DNA of 64,000 nucleotides, from positions 55,013-119,012 of the forward strand of contig DAZE01000017.1 in assembly GCA_002507175.1 (NCBI GenBank), written 5' to 3'. Source of the DNA: Euryarchaeota archaeon UBA558 (lineage in GTDB: Archaea; Thermoplasmatota; Poseidoniia; Poseidoniales; Thalassarchaeaceae). Below, piece by piece: positions 53,916 to 62,442 of the stretch. The notes under the pieces were generated by a model, which had not been told where the DNA came from, did not search any database, and worked only from the letters and a program-made list of their open reading frames with translations. Position numbers and translations under genes: made by a program. How positions within the stretch are numbered: the stretch's first letter is position 1; the number at the start of each line of letters is the position of its first letter.

Positions 53916-54200
53916 GTTTAACGCGATTTAGAAAAGGCCTGATTCACACTCATTAAGCAGTTACCATGCCCCGTCCTCGTTGGCGTTGATTCTCAGGACT
54001 GTTGACTCAAATATAACGCTTCTCAATTTAGTTCGCTTTTTCGTTACATAAAGTTGCAGGTTGCACGACCAAAAGAACTAGATAAACCCAAAGATGGTCT
54101 TATAAAAGAAGAATTCTAGTAGAAATATGTAATATAATATAACTAAAATAATATTTTTATATAAGATATGTTTAACTAGAACTGTTAAAATTGACAGAGG
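53916..54200. promoter_or_regulatory. AT-rich promoter and operator region of the large HTH gene
   Basis: 285 bases between the divergent small winged-helix gene and the GTG at 54201. The right half is extremely AT-rich, with a TATA-like TTTATATAAG at 54156-54165. The heptamer AACTAGA occurs at 54076-54082 and 54174-54180, and TTCTAGT (54114-54120) is the exact complement of ACTAGAA at 54175-54181. These could be sites for the HTH protein encoded next, by inference. Confidence 0.5.
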
Positions 54201-56741
54201 GTGTCAGGTTTGGATAAATCATCTAACAGCGACCCCTCATTCGACCCTCAAAGAATACGGGGACTTCATCGGAGGAGAGTGCTCTCATCACTATCCAAGT
54301 CGGATATGACCGTTGCAGAAATTTCTCGCTTCACTAACCTAAGAATGCCGCATGTGTCGGCAGAACTAAGAAGGCTCAGGCGTGAAAAATTCGTCGATAG
54401 TGCTTCCATAGCTGGTACGAGGGGGGCGTCAATCTACCTTACGCCCTCGGGGAGGAAAGCTGTCATAGAGGACATAATTCATAGAGCCCAGTCTTGTCTG
54501 CCAATCCCCTCGACAAAAAGCGATATCTGTTTGATATTCAGGGATAGAGATCGACTGGTGTTGGCATCAACTGTCGTATTCAATCAATTAACGATCGCTA
54601 TACCTGACAGGCAACCTACAAGAGATTATTCCAGTGGAAATCAAGGGGCCCATTGGGTACTCGCCGAGGTAGATAATCGTGATGGTCTATGGATTAATCC
54701 GCACACTGGAAAAATAGCAGAAATGCCAGACGTTCAATTGAACCCAAATTCCATTGAATCCTTTTCCGAAGGAGATCGCCCAGTCTACGTATTTGAAGCT
54801 AGGATGATTGGTGAAAAAAGACCCATATCACTGGCACCAGGCACATGGTTCACACCAAGATACAACGAAGTAAAACATCCATTCCATCCACAACCAGGAT
54901 TTAATCTCAGAATAGGGACACTTCATGAAGATGTTAGCCCCGTTTACGCCCCAGATCTACTGATAATAGACATAGAAGGTCGCATGGGACAATTGTTGAT
55001 TGCCAGGACAATACCAGATGATTACCTAATGATATCGAGCATCCACGACAGCAAGAAAAATCCATCCAGCATACCAGAGGATGTTCTAGACTGCTGGATA
55101 GAACTGGCCCATCCAAGGACTAAACCATCTGAGCTCAGAAGACGATCACAAGCGTTGAAGGATAGAATCCTTCTTAGGAGAAAGTCGAGAGTCCCTGAAG
55201 AGACCCTAAGGAGATTCAGGGCTGATTGGGGGAATTCCCAATTCGAAGAGAAGGAAACGGCATCTGAAACCATAAGTACGAAAGATCTTGGAATCAGAGC
55301 AAGGAAAGCCCTGATCAAATGGGTTTTGCAATCTAATGAGAATATTCCCGTTGCGATAGAAGTCGGTGATGACATACCTGAATATATGTTCAAACAGCTA
55401 TTGAGGAACAGCGAAAGACGAATTATTCTCTCAAACAATGAGTATAAGGCCCAAGGAGTCGCCAAACTGAGCTCTGATACAACTAGGCCCCTTCCCTGGG
55501 CGAGGTATACCGATCAAAATGGCATTGAGACCCCGATACGCATCGATGACACAAAATTGAGCGTTGCGATAGTTGACTCCAGTCGCAAAAAAGAACCCTC
55601 GTTTTCTTCTATGTCGGTGGAACTTACGGTTTCTGAAGTGGAGGATGAATACATCTCACTTGCACTGAATGAAAAAAACGAACAAGACGACTATTGGGCT
55701 AATTCGGTTGAATCAGACCATCCAGAAGCAGCCCTCATTGCTACCCCGAGAAAAATGAGATGGAATAGATGGAAGCGGATCAAAGGAAGAGTAGACCATA
55801 AGTGGATGGATCTAGTAAGGTTCGAGGATGTTCCAAACTCAGAGTTGCATGAATTCATCAAGATTTCAGATAAGAGAAAACTACCACTATATTCAGAAAA
55901 ATTCTCAACCATGTTGAAAGATAATCCTAATTTTCCATATGAGGTCAGGCCCCTGGCACCCCCAGAAACTGCTTCATCAGGCGCAATTTGGATCGCCAGT
56001 CGACTCTTGGCTTCTGCGGCAGATGTATCCCCAGACATGACAGAAGATCTACGGGCTTGGGCAATACCCGCATGGTTATCCGATATACCTGATCGTTCTA
56101 TTGATTCTCTTTCCGGAGCATATAAGATCTTAGAGGAAAAAGAAAAACAAGCCCTACTAGACAATGTACACAGCGCGGCGAGGGACAAACCCAACTCGGA
56201 TTTACACACATGGTCAAGGTTTGTTAGGGTGATCGAGGGCAATGGAAGGTTAACGCCCTCTTTTTCGGTAAAAATTGTCAGGCAAATACCCATGGAATGG
56301 TTTGCACCATTAGCTGAACAGATATTGTTGAACATGTTGAGGAACGAACAATGGTGGAATAATGCGGAGCTATGCAGCATCCCATGGGCAGCATTGGCTC
56401 TTCGACCTAGTGGGGAACCACATCATTTCCCAGGATCCGGTGACCTCAAACATCCAGGACCCTCTGATGATTTCTTGAATGCGTTGGAAGAGTCAATACG
56501 CTATGGTCCCGGAATAGAAATCTTGGATGAGGCCAGTTTAGCAAACATCCATGATCTCATTATGTCCTTGAGAAACGCTACAGAAGGACTACCTCCTTAC
56601 GTCGGTCGGACGCATCCATTGGTTGGTTGGTTAGCCCAACCTCTTCACAAATGGCCTGAAATCGCACATACTGACCTCACAGGAGGCGATCCCCTTATCA
56701 CTGCCAGGCTGCTGATCACAAGATCACGCATAATCGGATGA
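54201..56741 (+). CDS. Large protein with N-terminal winged-helix DNA-binding domain
   Basis: 846 residues from GTG 54201. Residues about 15-95 are a MarR/ArsR-like winged helix ('RIRGLHRRRVLSSLSKSDMTVAEISRFTNLRMPHVSAELRRLRREKFV', read in parts, then 'YLTPSGRKAV'). The following 750 residues have no domain I recognise: a beta-rich part (about 100-290), a charged helical part (about 300-370), and a Trp/Pro-rich C-terminal part. It probably senses a ligand or partner through the large domain and regulates transcription. Function unknown. Confidence 0.55.
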   Translation: MSGLDKSSNSDPSFDPQRIRGLHRRRVLSSLSKSDMTVAEISRFTNLRMPHVSAELRRLRREKFVDSASIAGTRGASIYLTPSGRKAVIEDIIHRAQSCLPIPSTKSDICLIFRDRDRLVLASTVVFNQLTIAIPDRQPTRDYSSGNQGAHWVLAEVDNRDGLWINPHTGKIAEMPDVQLNPNSIESFSEGDRPVYVFEARMIGEKRPISLAPGTWFTPRYNEVKHPFHPQPGFNLRIGTLHEDVSPVYAPDLLIIDIEGRMGQLLIARTIPDDYLMISSIHDSKKNPSSIPEDVLDCWIELAHPRTKPSELRRRSQALKDRILLRRKSRVPEETLRRFRADWGNSQFEEKETASETISTKDLGIRARKALIKWVLQSNENIPVAIEVGDDIPEYMFKQLLRNSERRIILSNNEYKAQGVAKLSSDTTRPLPWARYTDQNGIETPIRIDDTKLSVAIVDSSRKKEPSFSSMSVELTVSEVEDEYISLALNEKNEQDDYWANSVESDHPEAALIATPRKMRWNRWKRIKGRVDHKWMDLVRFEDVPNSELHEFIKISDKRKLPLYSEKFSTMLKDNPNFPYEVRPLAPPETASSGAIWIASRLLASAADVSPDMTEDLRAWAIPAWLSDIPDRSIDSLSGAYKILEEKEKQALLDNVHSAARDKPNSDLHTWSRFVRVIEGNGRLTPSFSVKIVRQIPMEWFAPLAEQILLNMLRNEQWWNNAELCSIPWAALALRPSGEPHHFPGSGDLKHPGPSDDFLNALEESIRYGPGIEILDEASLANIHDLIMSLRNATEGLPPYVGRTHPLVGWLAQPLHKWPEIAHTDLTGGDPLITARLLITRSRIIG

Positions 56742-56810
56742 AAAGCCCTCGTCATAATTCCATGATTTCATAATCACCATCCTCTTTCCGACTACTGCCC
56801 TGACGGCAAC

Positions 56811-57055
56811 ACCACGTTGACGAAGCCCCCACGCCGGAGGACTAGAATGAAACGTGGTACCACGTTTAGGGTGACCGGACGACGAAGACCGTTGTGACCT
56901 TTGGAATGATCAACGGAGCAATCGTACGGATGGATGATGATGGGTCCCCAGACGACTGCGGAATGACTCATGGGACAACCCCATCCTCCTACAGACGTCC
57001 CGGGGTGGGTCAGGGCCCGGAGCCACCGTGATGATGGAGCCCGTTACGCCCCGGG
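56811..57055 (+). ncRNA. Candidate structured RNA or leader upstream of the CoA-synthesis gene
   Basis: Four possible helices read by eye: AACGTGGT 56851-56858 with ACCACGTT at either 56811-56818 or 56859-56866 (mutually exclusive); CCGTTG 56889-56894 with CAACGG 56911-56916; GATGGGTCCC 56939-56948 with GGGA 56972-56975 plus CCCATC 56980-56985 (bulge CAAC); CCCGGGG 56999-57005 with CCCCGGG 57049-57055. G+C is high relative to neighbours. The strand is assumed from the downstream gene. It could be a leader, a housekeeping RNA, or only an operator. Confidence 0.3.
56850..56867. repeat. Perfect 18-bp palindrome AAACGTGGTACCACGTTT
   Basis: Self-complementary over all 18 bases. An extra half-site, ACCACGTT, lies at 56811-56818. 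The symmetry suits a dimeric protein operator, but it also fits an RNA hairpin switch. Confidence 0.6.
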
Positions 57056-57102
57056 GCACATCTTCCGTAGTCCTCAAGTTCAGTGCCCTCCATGCAAGGG
57101 TC

Positions 57103-58119
57103 ATGTACCAACACGGCCTGATGGGTGGCACCTTTGATCGGGTCCATGCCGGCCATTTGCGACTCATAAGGGAGGCATTTAGAAATTGCAAATTTCTGGA
57201 GATCTGGATCACTAGTGATAAAATTGCCCAAAAAAAGGACTGGAGATGTTGGTCAGAGGGGAAAAGGAAAGCCACAATCAAAGAGAGTCTTACTCAACAA
57301 CAACTCGGTAGAATGACCTTTGGCACTCTAGAAGACCCAATAGGGCCCGCTATCGATCACCCTCGCGCCGACGTTATTTTTTGCACTAGTGACACTGCAA
57401 ACAGTTGCGAACAAATCAATACAATTCGCGCCGAAGATGGAATCAAGCCATTGGATGTAATTGTCGTAGAACATGAGAAAGGCGAGGATGGGACACTGAT
57501 CTCAAGCTCAAAAATAAGGGATGGGTTGATTGATCAGACTGGTACGCGATACATAACAAGAGATACTTTACAATCCACCAGGATCATGACAGATGAAGTT
57601 CAATCTCTCCTGAGAGACCCGTTTGGGAAACTTCACCATGGCCCGGAGGAAGATCCGACCTTGGCATTGAGATCTGCACTTGTAGAGTTGAATGGTAGGG
57701 AACCAATTGTTTCTGTCGGGGACGTCACTACATGGGGCTTGTTGAAAATTGGAATGACTCCAGATATCGCGATTGTGGATGGGATGACCAAACGCAGCCC
57801 CTGGAATCTAGCCGATGAAATAGATAGAATGAGGTTTGATGAGGTAATAGAAGTGAAAAATCCAGCCGGTTCAATAACATCAGATTTGTTTCGTGCCTGT
57901 GATACCGCGGTGAGCCATCTTAGGTCGGGAAGGAGCAGTATTGTGATAGTCGATGGGGAAGAAGACCTTGCTCCAATCCCCCTACATTTGATGTTGCCAC
58001 TTGGGACGATGGTTCTGTATGGCCAACCGAATAAAGGGATAGTGGCAAGGGTCACTGATTTAATGGCGAAGGAAAACTGCAGGAATATCATCAGTCAAAT
58101 GGCGAGAACGTTCGAGTGA
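57103..58119 (+). CDS. coaD: Pantetheine-phosphate adenylyltransferase fused to GTP-dependent dephospho-CoA kinase (DUF359)
   Basis: 338 residues from ATG 57103; the frame opens at 57028, but those residues are low-complexity and lie in the hairpin region. The N-terminal half (1-150) is an archaeal CoaD nucleotidyltransferase: 'GGTFDRVHAGHLRLI' (HxGH) and 'ISSSKIRDGLI' (ISS-type). The C-terminal half (about 185-335) matches DUF359: 'VSVGDVTTWGLL', 'AIVDGMTKR', 'KNPAGSITSDL', 'GEEDLAPIPLHLMLPLG' and 'YGQPNKGIV'. Together they perform the last two steps of CoA synthesis in one chain, as eukaryotic COASY does with an unrelated kinase domain. Confidence 0.93.
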   Translation: MYQHGLMGGTFDRVHAGHLRLIREAFRNCKFLEIWITSDKIAQKKDWRCWSEGKRKATIKESLTQQQLGRMTFGTLEDPIGPAIDHPRADVIFCTSDTANSCEQINTIRAEDGIKPLDVIVVEHEKGEDGTLISSSKIRDGLIDQTGTRYITRDTLQSTRIMTDEVQSLLRDPFGKLHHGPEEDPTLALRSALVELNGREPIVSVGDVTTWGLLKIGMTPDIAIVDGMTKRSPWNLADEIDRMRFDEVIEVKNPAGSITSDLFRACDTAVSHLRSGRSSIVIVDGEEDLAPIPLHLMLPLGTMVLYGQPNKGIVARVTDLMAKENCRNIISQMARTFE

Positions 58120-58126
58120 TAGAACA

Positions 58127-58645
58127 TCATTCACTCGAATCATTTAGGGCTTCCATACCAAGCCCTCCCACTATCATAACCATGCATACGGAGTAAATTC
58201 CAGGATCAACCCAAGTGGTGTAAATCATTGACCAGATAATGTACAACACAAAACCACCTACAACCATCCAGTTTGATAATATTTGACTGACGCTCCCACT
58301 CGCATCCATCATTTTTACCGGCCTTTGAATTACCGACTGGATGAAGTTGTCCATGCTTATGGTTGATTGAATACCTTTAGTCCCAATGAATATCAACAGG
58401 GTGGACAGTGCTATTGCCACGATGTCGCCCGAGTTCAACGAGATTGAGGTGTGCTCAGAATATGCATCAGCCAGGGTCGAACCTGAAAAGAAACCCAACC
58501 ATTCAATCTTCTGACCCGGGGCAAATGCCCCGACTAGTATGTTTATCACCGAAACAAGCGATAGCCAAAGCCCCGCGCAGAAGGACAAGATCGACAGGAA
58601 ACCACTAGGTCTGGTGACTTCACCCTTCCATGAACCTTCAGACAT
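58127..58645 (-). CDS. Membrane protein, about four helices, unknown
   Basis: 172 residues with hydrophobic segments near 15-39, 73-89, 124-141 and 147-164. A polar loop (about 44-68) and a basic loop (about 95-115) alternate with them. No family recognised. Converges with the CoaD fusion gene with seven bases between stops and lies downstream of the Orc1/Cdc6 gene on the same strand. Confidence 0.55.
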   Translation of the reverse strand: MSEGSWKGEVTRPSGFLSILSFCAGLWLSLVSVINILVGAFAPGQKIEWLGFFSGSTLADAYSEHTSISLNSGDIVAIALSTLLIFIGTKGIQSTISMDNFIQSVIQRPVKMMDASGSVSQILSNWMVVGGFVLYIIWSMIYTTWVDPGIYSVCMVMIVGGLGMEALNDSSE

Positions 58646-58699
58646 TGGTCCCGCCCAACAAAGGCCTCTGTTTAATCGTTACCGGAATGAAGATGATAA

Positions 58700-59965
58700 T
58701 CAAAGGGGTCTTTGAAGTCGGTATTTTGATTTGGACGCTTCCTCAATCATAGGTTCAGAATCCCTCATTTCGGCCATAACATCTAGTGATTCAGGTATGG
58801 CAGAATTAATCTGTTTGCTCCTCCCACCCCGTCCTTTGCTAACATTTCTAGCGATGATGATACCAAGGCTGTCCAACTCGTTCAACAAAGAGGAGATCCT
58901 TCTTGGGGTGAGCGGTTCGATCATTATCCTCATGCAAACCTCAGTGTAAGTTCTATAGATCTCACCGGTTGAAATATTCTTCAGACCGTTTTCTTCGTTT
59001 ATGCAGATTGAAAATAACAATATCTTTTGTTGCAGCGGTAGAGTTCGCAAGACTGGTGTGAGTTGATCATGTTCGAGTTGGCTCTGGGCCAAACGGACGT
59101 GGCCCCTATCAACCAGTTCATGACCCATTTGCTGGGCTTTTTTGACAGCAATCCTCAGTAAATCTAACGCTCTTCGTGCATCTCCATGCTCCTGAGCAGC
59201 TAGGGCTGAACAAAGTCCGACGACACTCTGATCCAAGACGCCGTCACGAATGCCATGGCGCACTCTTTCCTGCAATATGTCATTGATTTGATTGGCTCCA
59301 TACGGATGGAATACAAGATCGATTTGAGCAAGCCTTGAGGCAACCTGGGGCGTGAGCATCTTAGTGAAATGAAGATCGTTGCTGATTCCTATAATGCAGC
59401 ACTTCGAAGACTCGAGTTCGAGATTTAAGTTCGAAAGGCTGTAGATTATCGAGTCACCGACTTTGGCGACTAGGTGATCTATCTCATCCAGCACTATCAC
59501 ATGTATCCCCCCTCTCCTATCCATCCTTCTTCGAAACTCTTCCAGTACTTTGTCAGTGGGCCATCCGGTGAATGGAATCTTTATGTCTCCGGCACGTTCT
59601 AAGCGATTTGCTAGGCCCTGGATAACTCGGTATTTTGTATCCACAGTCCTGCAGTTTATTGTGTAGGCCTTGACTGCTGTTCCATTAGATTTCCCTTTAC
59701 TTTTCAGTTGTTTAAGAACGGTCTTCGTGACTATTGTCTTTCCCGATCCGGGTACCCCATAGAGAAGCATGTTTGAGGGTATGTGCCCTCTCAAGGCTTC
59801 AACCAAGTTTTCTCCGAGTCCCCTGACTTCCTTCTCCCTGTGCGGAAGACTGTCAGGCTCAAAGCCGTGTTCGAATGCCTGACGGTCTACGAAAAGTGAA
59901 TCTGATTCTATTAACGAGTCGAAGATGTTCTCTCTCATTTTCGTTTCGACCTCGTTTTTTTTCAT
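58700..59965 (-). CDS. cdc6: Orc1/Cdc6 replication initiator, AAA+
   Basis: 421 residues. Walker A 'GVPGSGKTIVTKTVLKQL', Walker B 'VIVLDEIDHLV', sensor 1 'IIGISNDLHF', and sensor 2 in 'HGDARRALDLLRIA' define the archaeal initiator. A C-terminal winged helix (about 320-400, 'GEIYRTYTEVCMRIMIEPLTPRR', in part) contacts origin DNA. It loads MCM at origins. The AT-rich upstream region with a repeated motif fits a linked origin. Confidence 0.95.
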   Translation of the reverse strand: MKKNEVETKMRENIFDSLIESDSLFVDRQAFEHGFEPDSLPHREKEVRGLGENLVEALRGHIPSNMLLYGVPGSGKTIVTKTVLKQLKSKGKSNGTAVKAYTINCRTVDTKYRVIQGLANRLERAGDIKIPFTGWPTDKVLEEFRRRMDRRGGIHVIVLDEIDHLVAKVGDSIIYSLSNLNLELESSKCCIIGISNDLHFTKMLTPQVASRLAQIDLVFHPYGANQINDILQERVRHGIRDGVLDQSVVGLCSALAAQEHGDARRALDLLRIAVKKAQQMGHELVDRGHVRLAQSQLEHDQLTPVLRTLPLQQKILLFSICINEENGLKNISTGEIYRTYTEVCMRIMIEPLTPRRISSLLNELDSLGIIIARNVSKGRGGRSKQINSAIPESLDVMAEMRDSEPMIEEASKSKYRLQRPL

Positions 59966-60209
59966 CTGACTAGCATGTTCGCTGTTGAACCTCGACAGCC
60001 CAAATGCGCAGGATTCCCGCGACGGACTTATTGATAATAAACGTCGCCTTCAACTTGACCAAACAAAGGTTGATTTTACGCAACATTATTGATATAAACG
60101 AACCACGTAAATTTACTCATACTAGCACTTTTTTATCTATTTTCAAATCTTGATTTGCTGATTCTATGATGAGAAAGCCGAACAACATCTGGGGTATATT
60201 TCTGAGATA
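59966..60209. other. AT-rich region upstream of Orc1/Cdc6, candidate replication origin
   Basis: 244 bases, AT-rich to the right. A near-exact direct repeat occurs at 60028-60043 (TTATTGATAATAAACG) and 60086-60100 (TTATTGATATAAACG). An imperfect inverted pair (TTCAACTTG / AAGGTTGA) lies between them. Archaeal origins commonly lie next to orc1/cdc6, but no classical ORB element is recognised here. Confidence 0.35.
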
Positions 60210-61001
60210 CTAACCCCTCCTAATTTCAAAAGATCCATCCTCATTCACGACCATGTAGTCACCATCCTCTAATTGATGTACATTGGTGGGCAAATCCGGC
60301 TTCAGGAAGCCAGAATCCCTACCCACCCCGGAGGCAAAGTTATGGGTCACCAGAATTTTCTTTTCAGGATGCCTCTTGCTAAATGATGCGATGTCGGAGG
60401 GTGTATGGTGGTAAGGGAAATTCCCAATATCTGGCATTCCCATCTCCAAAAGAATGGCATCAGATGAATGAGCACGACTCTCGATTTCATCACATGGGCC
60501 AGAATCGCCGCAATGCAATAGTCTGAAACCACTCTTATGAGTTAAGACATACCCATGGGGATCCGTTTCTGGGGTGTGATGAACAGGGAATCTTGCAAAG
60601 TCCCAACTACTATTCCCCAAGGAAAGAGATTCACTTGTTTCCCATTCGAATTGATTTTTTACGTATTGGCTAAGGTCGCCCGGGAAACCGATCTCGCAGA
60701 GATTTACCAAAATGGATTGGCCACCCGGCCTGAGATATATCGTCAAATTACATTCATTCAAACGATCTGAAATGTATCTCCTATCTAACATGAAGAACGG
60801 AATTCCGAAAATATGATCACCATGCCAATGCGTTATCAACACATGGTTTATGTCTGAAGCATCAAGTCCTATCGACCTCAGTTGAGGCAGTACTGTCGGG
60901 GGAAGATCGACAAGGATATTTCGATCGATACACAAACAGGCATGGAGCCTTCCTGGGGGCGCAAAAGCATTCCCAGTCCCTATGAAGTCGATACGACTCA
61001 T
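60210..61001 (-). CDS. Metallo-beta-lactamase fold hydrolase, RNase Z-like
   Basis: 263 residues from Met at 61001 ('MSRIDFIGTGNAFAPPGRLH'); the frame stays open further upstream and would overlap the flavoprotein gene. The metal motif 'LITHWHGDHIFGIPF' (HxHxDH), then 'LLHCGDSGPCDE' and 'VTHNFASG', are MBL-fold ligands. The start 'FIGTGNAF' is like RNase Z and arylsulfatase-like members. A tRNA 3'-processing role is possible, but the exosite of RNase Z is not obvious. Substrate unknown. Confidence 0.82.
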   Translation of the reverse strand: MSRIDFIGTGNAFAPPGRLHACLCIDRNILVDLPPTVLPQLRSIGLDASDINHVLITHWHGDHIFGIPFFMLDRRYISDRLNECNLTIYLRPGGQSILVNLCEIGFPGDLSQYVKNQFEWETSESLSLGNSSWDFARFPVHHTPETDPHGYVLTHKSGFRLLHCGDSGPCDEIESRAHSSDAILLEMGMPDIGNFPYHHTPSDIASFSKRHPEKKILVTHNFASGVGRDSGFLKPDLPTNVHQLEDGDYMVVNEDGSFEIRRG

Positions 61002-61104
61002 GCACCCACGAAGGGGTCTGGTGGCTTGACAACTTCGCTCAACATTTTTCTCTTTATCCAGCGATTTTGATAAGGGGCCACCAACACAGAAGTCTCGTAG
61101 GGGA

Positions 61105-62391
61105 ATGTCCGAGATGTCAGACTGGAGCGCGAAAAATCCATACACTTCCAACCTAACTCAAAATTTCGTGTTGAATGGAGAGGGTTCGGGGAAGGAAACT
61201 CGACACATAGTTTTCAATTTGGGAGACTCAGGTTTAGAATACAAAGCTGGAGATGCACTGGGGGTTATTCCGGTATCTCCGCCTGAACTGGTAAATGATC
61301 TTCTGGAAGCAACTGGCTTTGATGGCTCGGAAACTGTCGAGACTCACCTCGGTGAGATGGAACTAAAAAATGCCCTGACATCAGCGTATGAGATCCACAG
61401 ACTTTCAAAAAAGTGGGTTAGGAACCTTGGAGCCCGGTTAACTACCGATGTCGAGATAGGGATAAGAATCGTGTCAAGAACCAGATCATCAACCGATGAT
61501 GGGAGGATCCTGATTGAGTGGAACGGATCAGGATTAGATGGAGATATGCCGAACGACTACGAAGTGATTGGCAAAGCCACTGACCCAGCGACAGAGCTGT
61601 GGAACGTCTTGAGCGAAGACGATGATGCCATGGAAGATTACATCTGGAGCCGAGACTACATAGACGCAATGAATGACTTTGGCCAAATCATAACAACACC
61701 ACAACAACTTGTGGAAGGCATGGACAGGCTAAAGCCCAGACTCTATTCAATCGCCAGTAGCCCAGAACATGAACCCGGTACGGTGCATCTTACTGTGGGA
61801 ATTGTCAGATACAGCCATCATGATAGAGATCGAACTGGGCTCGCCACGGGTTTTCTTGCTGATCGTTGCGATGTCGGCGAATCTAACATTGGGATATTTA
61901 TGTCCCCAACCAGATCATTCGTCTTGCCAAAGGACAAATCAACAGATGTCATCATGGTGGGCCCGGGTACTGGAATTGCACCTTTCCGGGCCTATCTTCA
62001 GCAAAGAGACCTCGATGGTGCGACTGGAAGGAATTGGTTATTCTTCGGCGATTGGACCGAGGAGGGAGAATACTACTACAAGGACGAAATGGAGGACTGG
62101 AAAAATCGAGGAGTTCTAACTAAACATGACTTGGCTTGGTCCAGGGACGGGGATGAGAAAGTTTACGTCCAACATCTAATGAAAAAGAATGGAGAAGAGA
62201 TCTGGAATTGGATCGACGGAGGAGCATACTTCTATGTGTGTGGCGATAAATCTAGGATGGCAAAAGACGTGCACAAAACACTCATATCCATTTGCGCTGA
62301 GCATGGTGGAATGTCCGAAGAAGATGCCCATGAGTTCGTAGAGACTAGGATGATGAGAACAGAAAAGAGATATCTCAGGGACGTATATTGA
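61105..62391 (+). CDS. CysJ/CPR-like NADPH flavoprotein reductase without flavodoxin domain
   Basis: 428 residues. It begins directly with the linker/FAD domain: 'NGEGSGKETRHIVFNLG' and 'YKAGDALGVIP'; FAD motif 'RLYSIASSP', then 'GLATGFLAD'; NADPH motif 'MVGPGTGIAPFRAYLQQR' and 'WLFFGDWTEEGEYYYKDE', ending 'VYVCGDKSRMAKDVH'-like. This is sulfite reductase alpha subunit (CysJ) type without the FMN domain. It may supply electrons to a sulfite reductase or to another oxygenase. Met5 (61117) is an alternative start. Confidence 0.88.
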   Translation: MSEMSDWSAKNPYTSNLTQNFVLNGEGSGKETRHIVFNLGDSGLEYKAGDALGVIPVSPPELVNDLLEATGFDGSETVETHLGEMELKNALTSAYEIHRLSKKWVRNLGARLTTDVEIGIRIVSRTRSSTDDGRILIEWNGSGLDGDMPNDYEVIGKATDPATELWNVLSEDDDAMEDYIWSRDYIDAMNDFGQIITTPQQLVEGMDRLKPRLYSIASSPEHEPGTVHLTVGIVRYSHHDRDRTGLATGFLADRCDVGESNIGIFMSPTRSFVLPKDKSTDVIMVGPGTGIAPFRAYLQQRDLDGATGRNWLFFGDWTEEGEYYYKDEMEDWKNRGVLTKHDLAWSRDGDEKVYVQHLMKKNGEEIWNWIDGGAYFYVCGDKSRMAKDVHKTLISICAEHGGMSEEDAHEFVETRMMRTEKRYLRDVY

Positions 62392-62442
62392 GACTCATCA
62401 GATCAGATGGACTCAAACGTAAACCGCCTCTCGCACAGGACG

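Larger units (their letters stand above)
56742..57102. other. GC-rich intergenic region, no clear gene
   Basis: 361 bases between the large HTH gene and the CoaD fusion start, the only gap above 300 bases. It contains the hairpin-rich candidate RNA (56811-57055) described separately, and a 41-codon open frame at 56906-57031 that shows no sign of being a gene. No tRNA, 5S rRNA or recognisable SRP RNA is seen. Confidence 0.6.

Noticed and set aside
56999..57030. Resemblance of 'GTCAGG..CCGGA' to SRP RNA helix 8
   Set aside because: The second half of the helix-8 consensus (AAGGNAGCAG-like) is missing and the stem does not close, so an SRP RNA call is not supported.
56906..57031. 41-codon open frame within the GC-rich gap
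   Set aside because: No ribosome-binding site, odd composition (Gly/Pro-rich end), and it lies across predicted helices; more likely chance.
57027..57100. Box C/D guide RNA suggested by GTGATGA near 57028
   Set aside because: No matching D box (CTGA) at suitable distance and no terminal stem.
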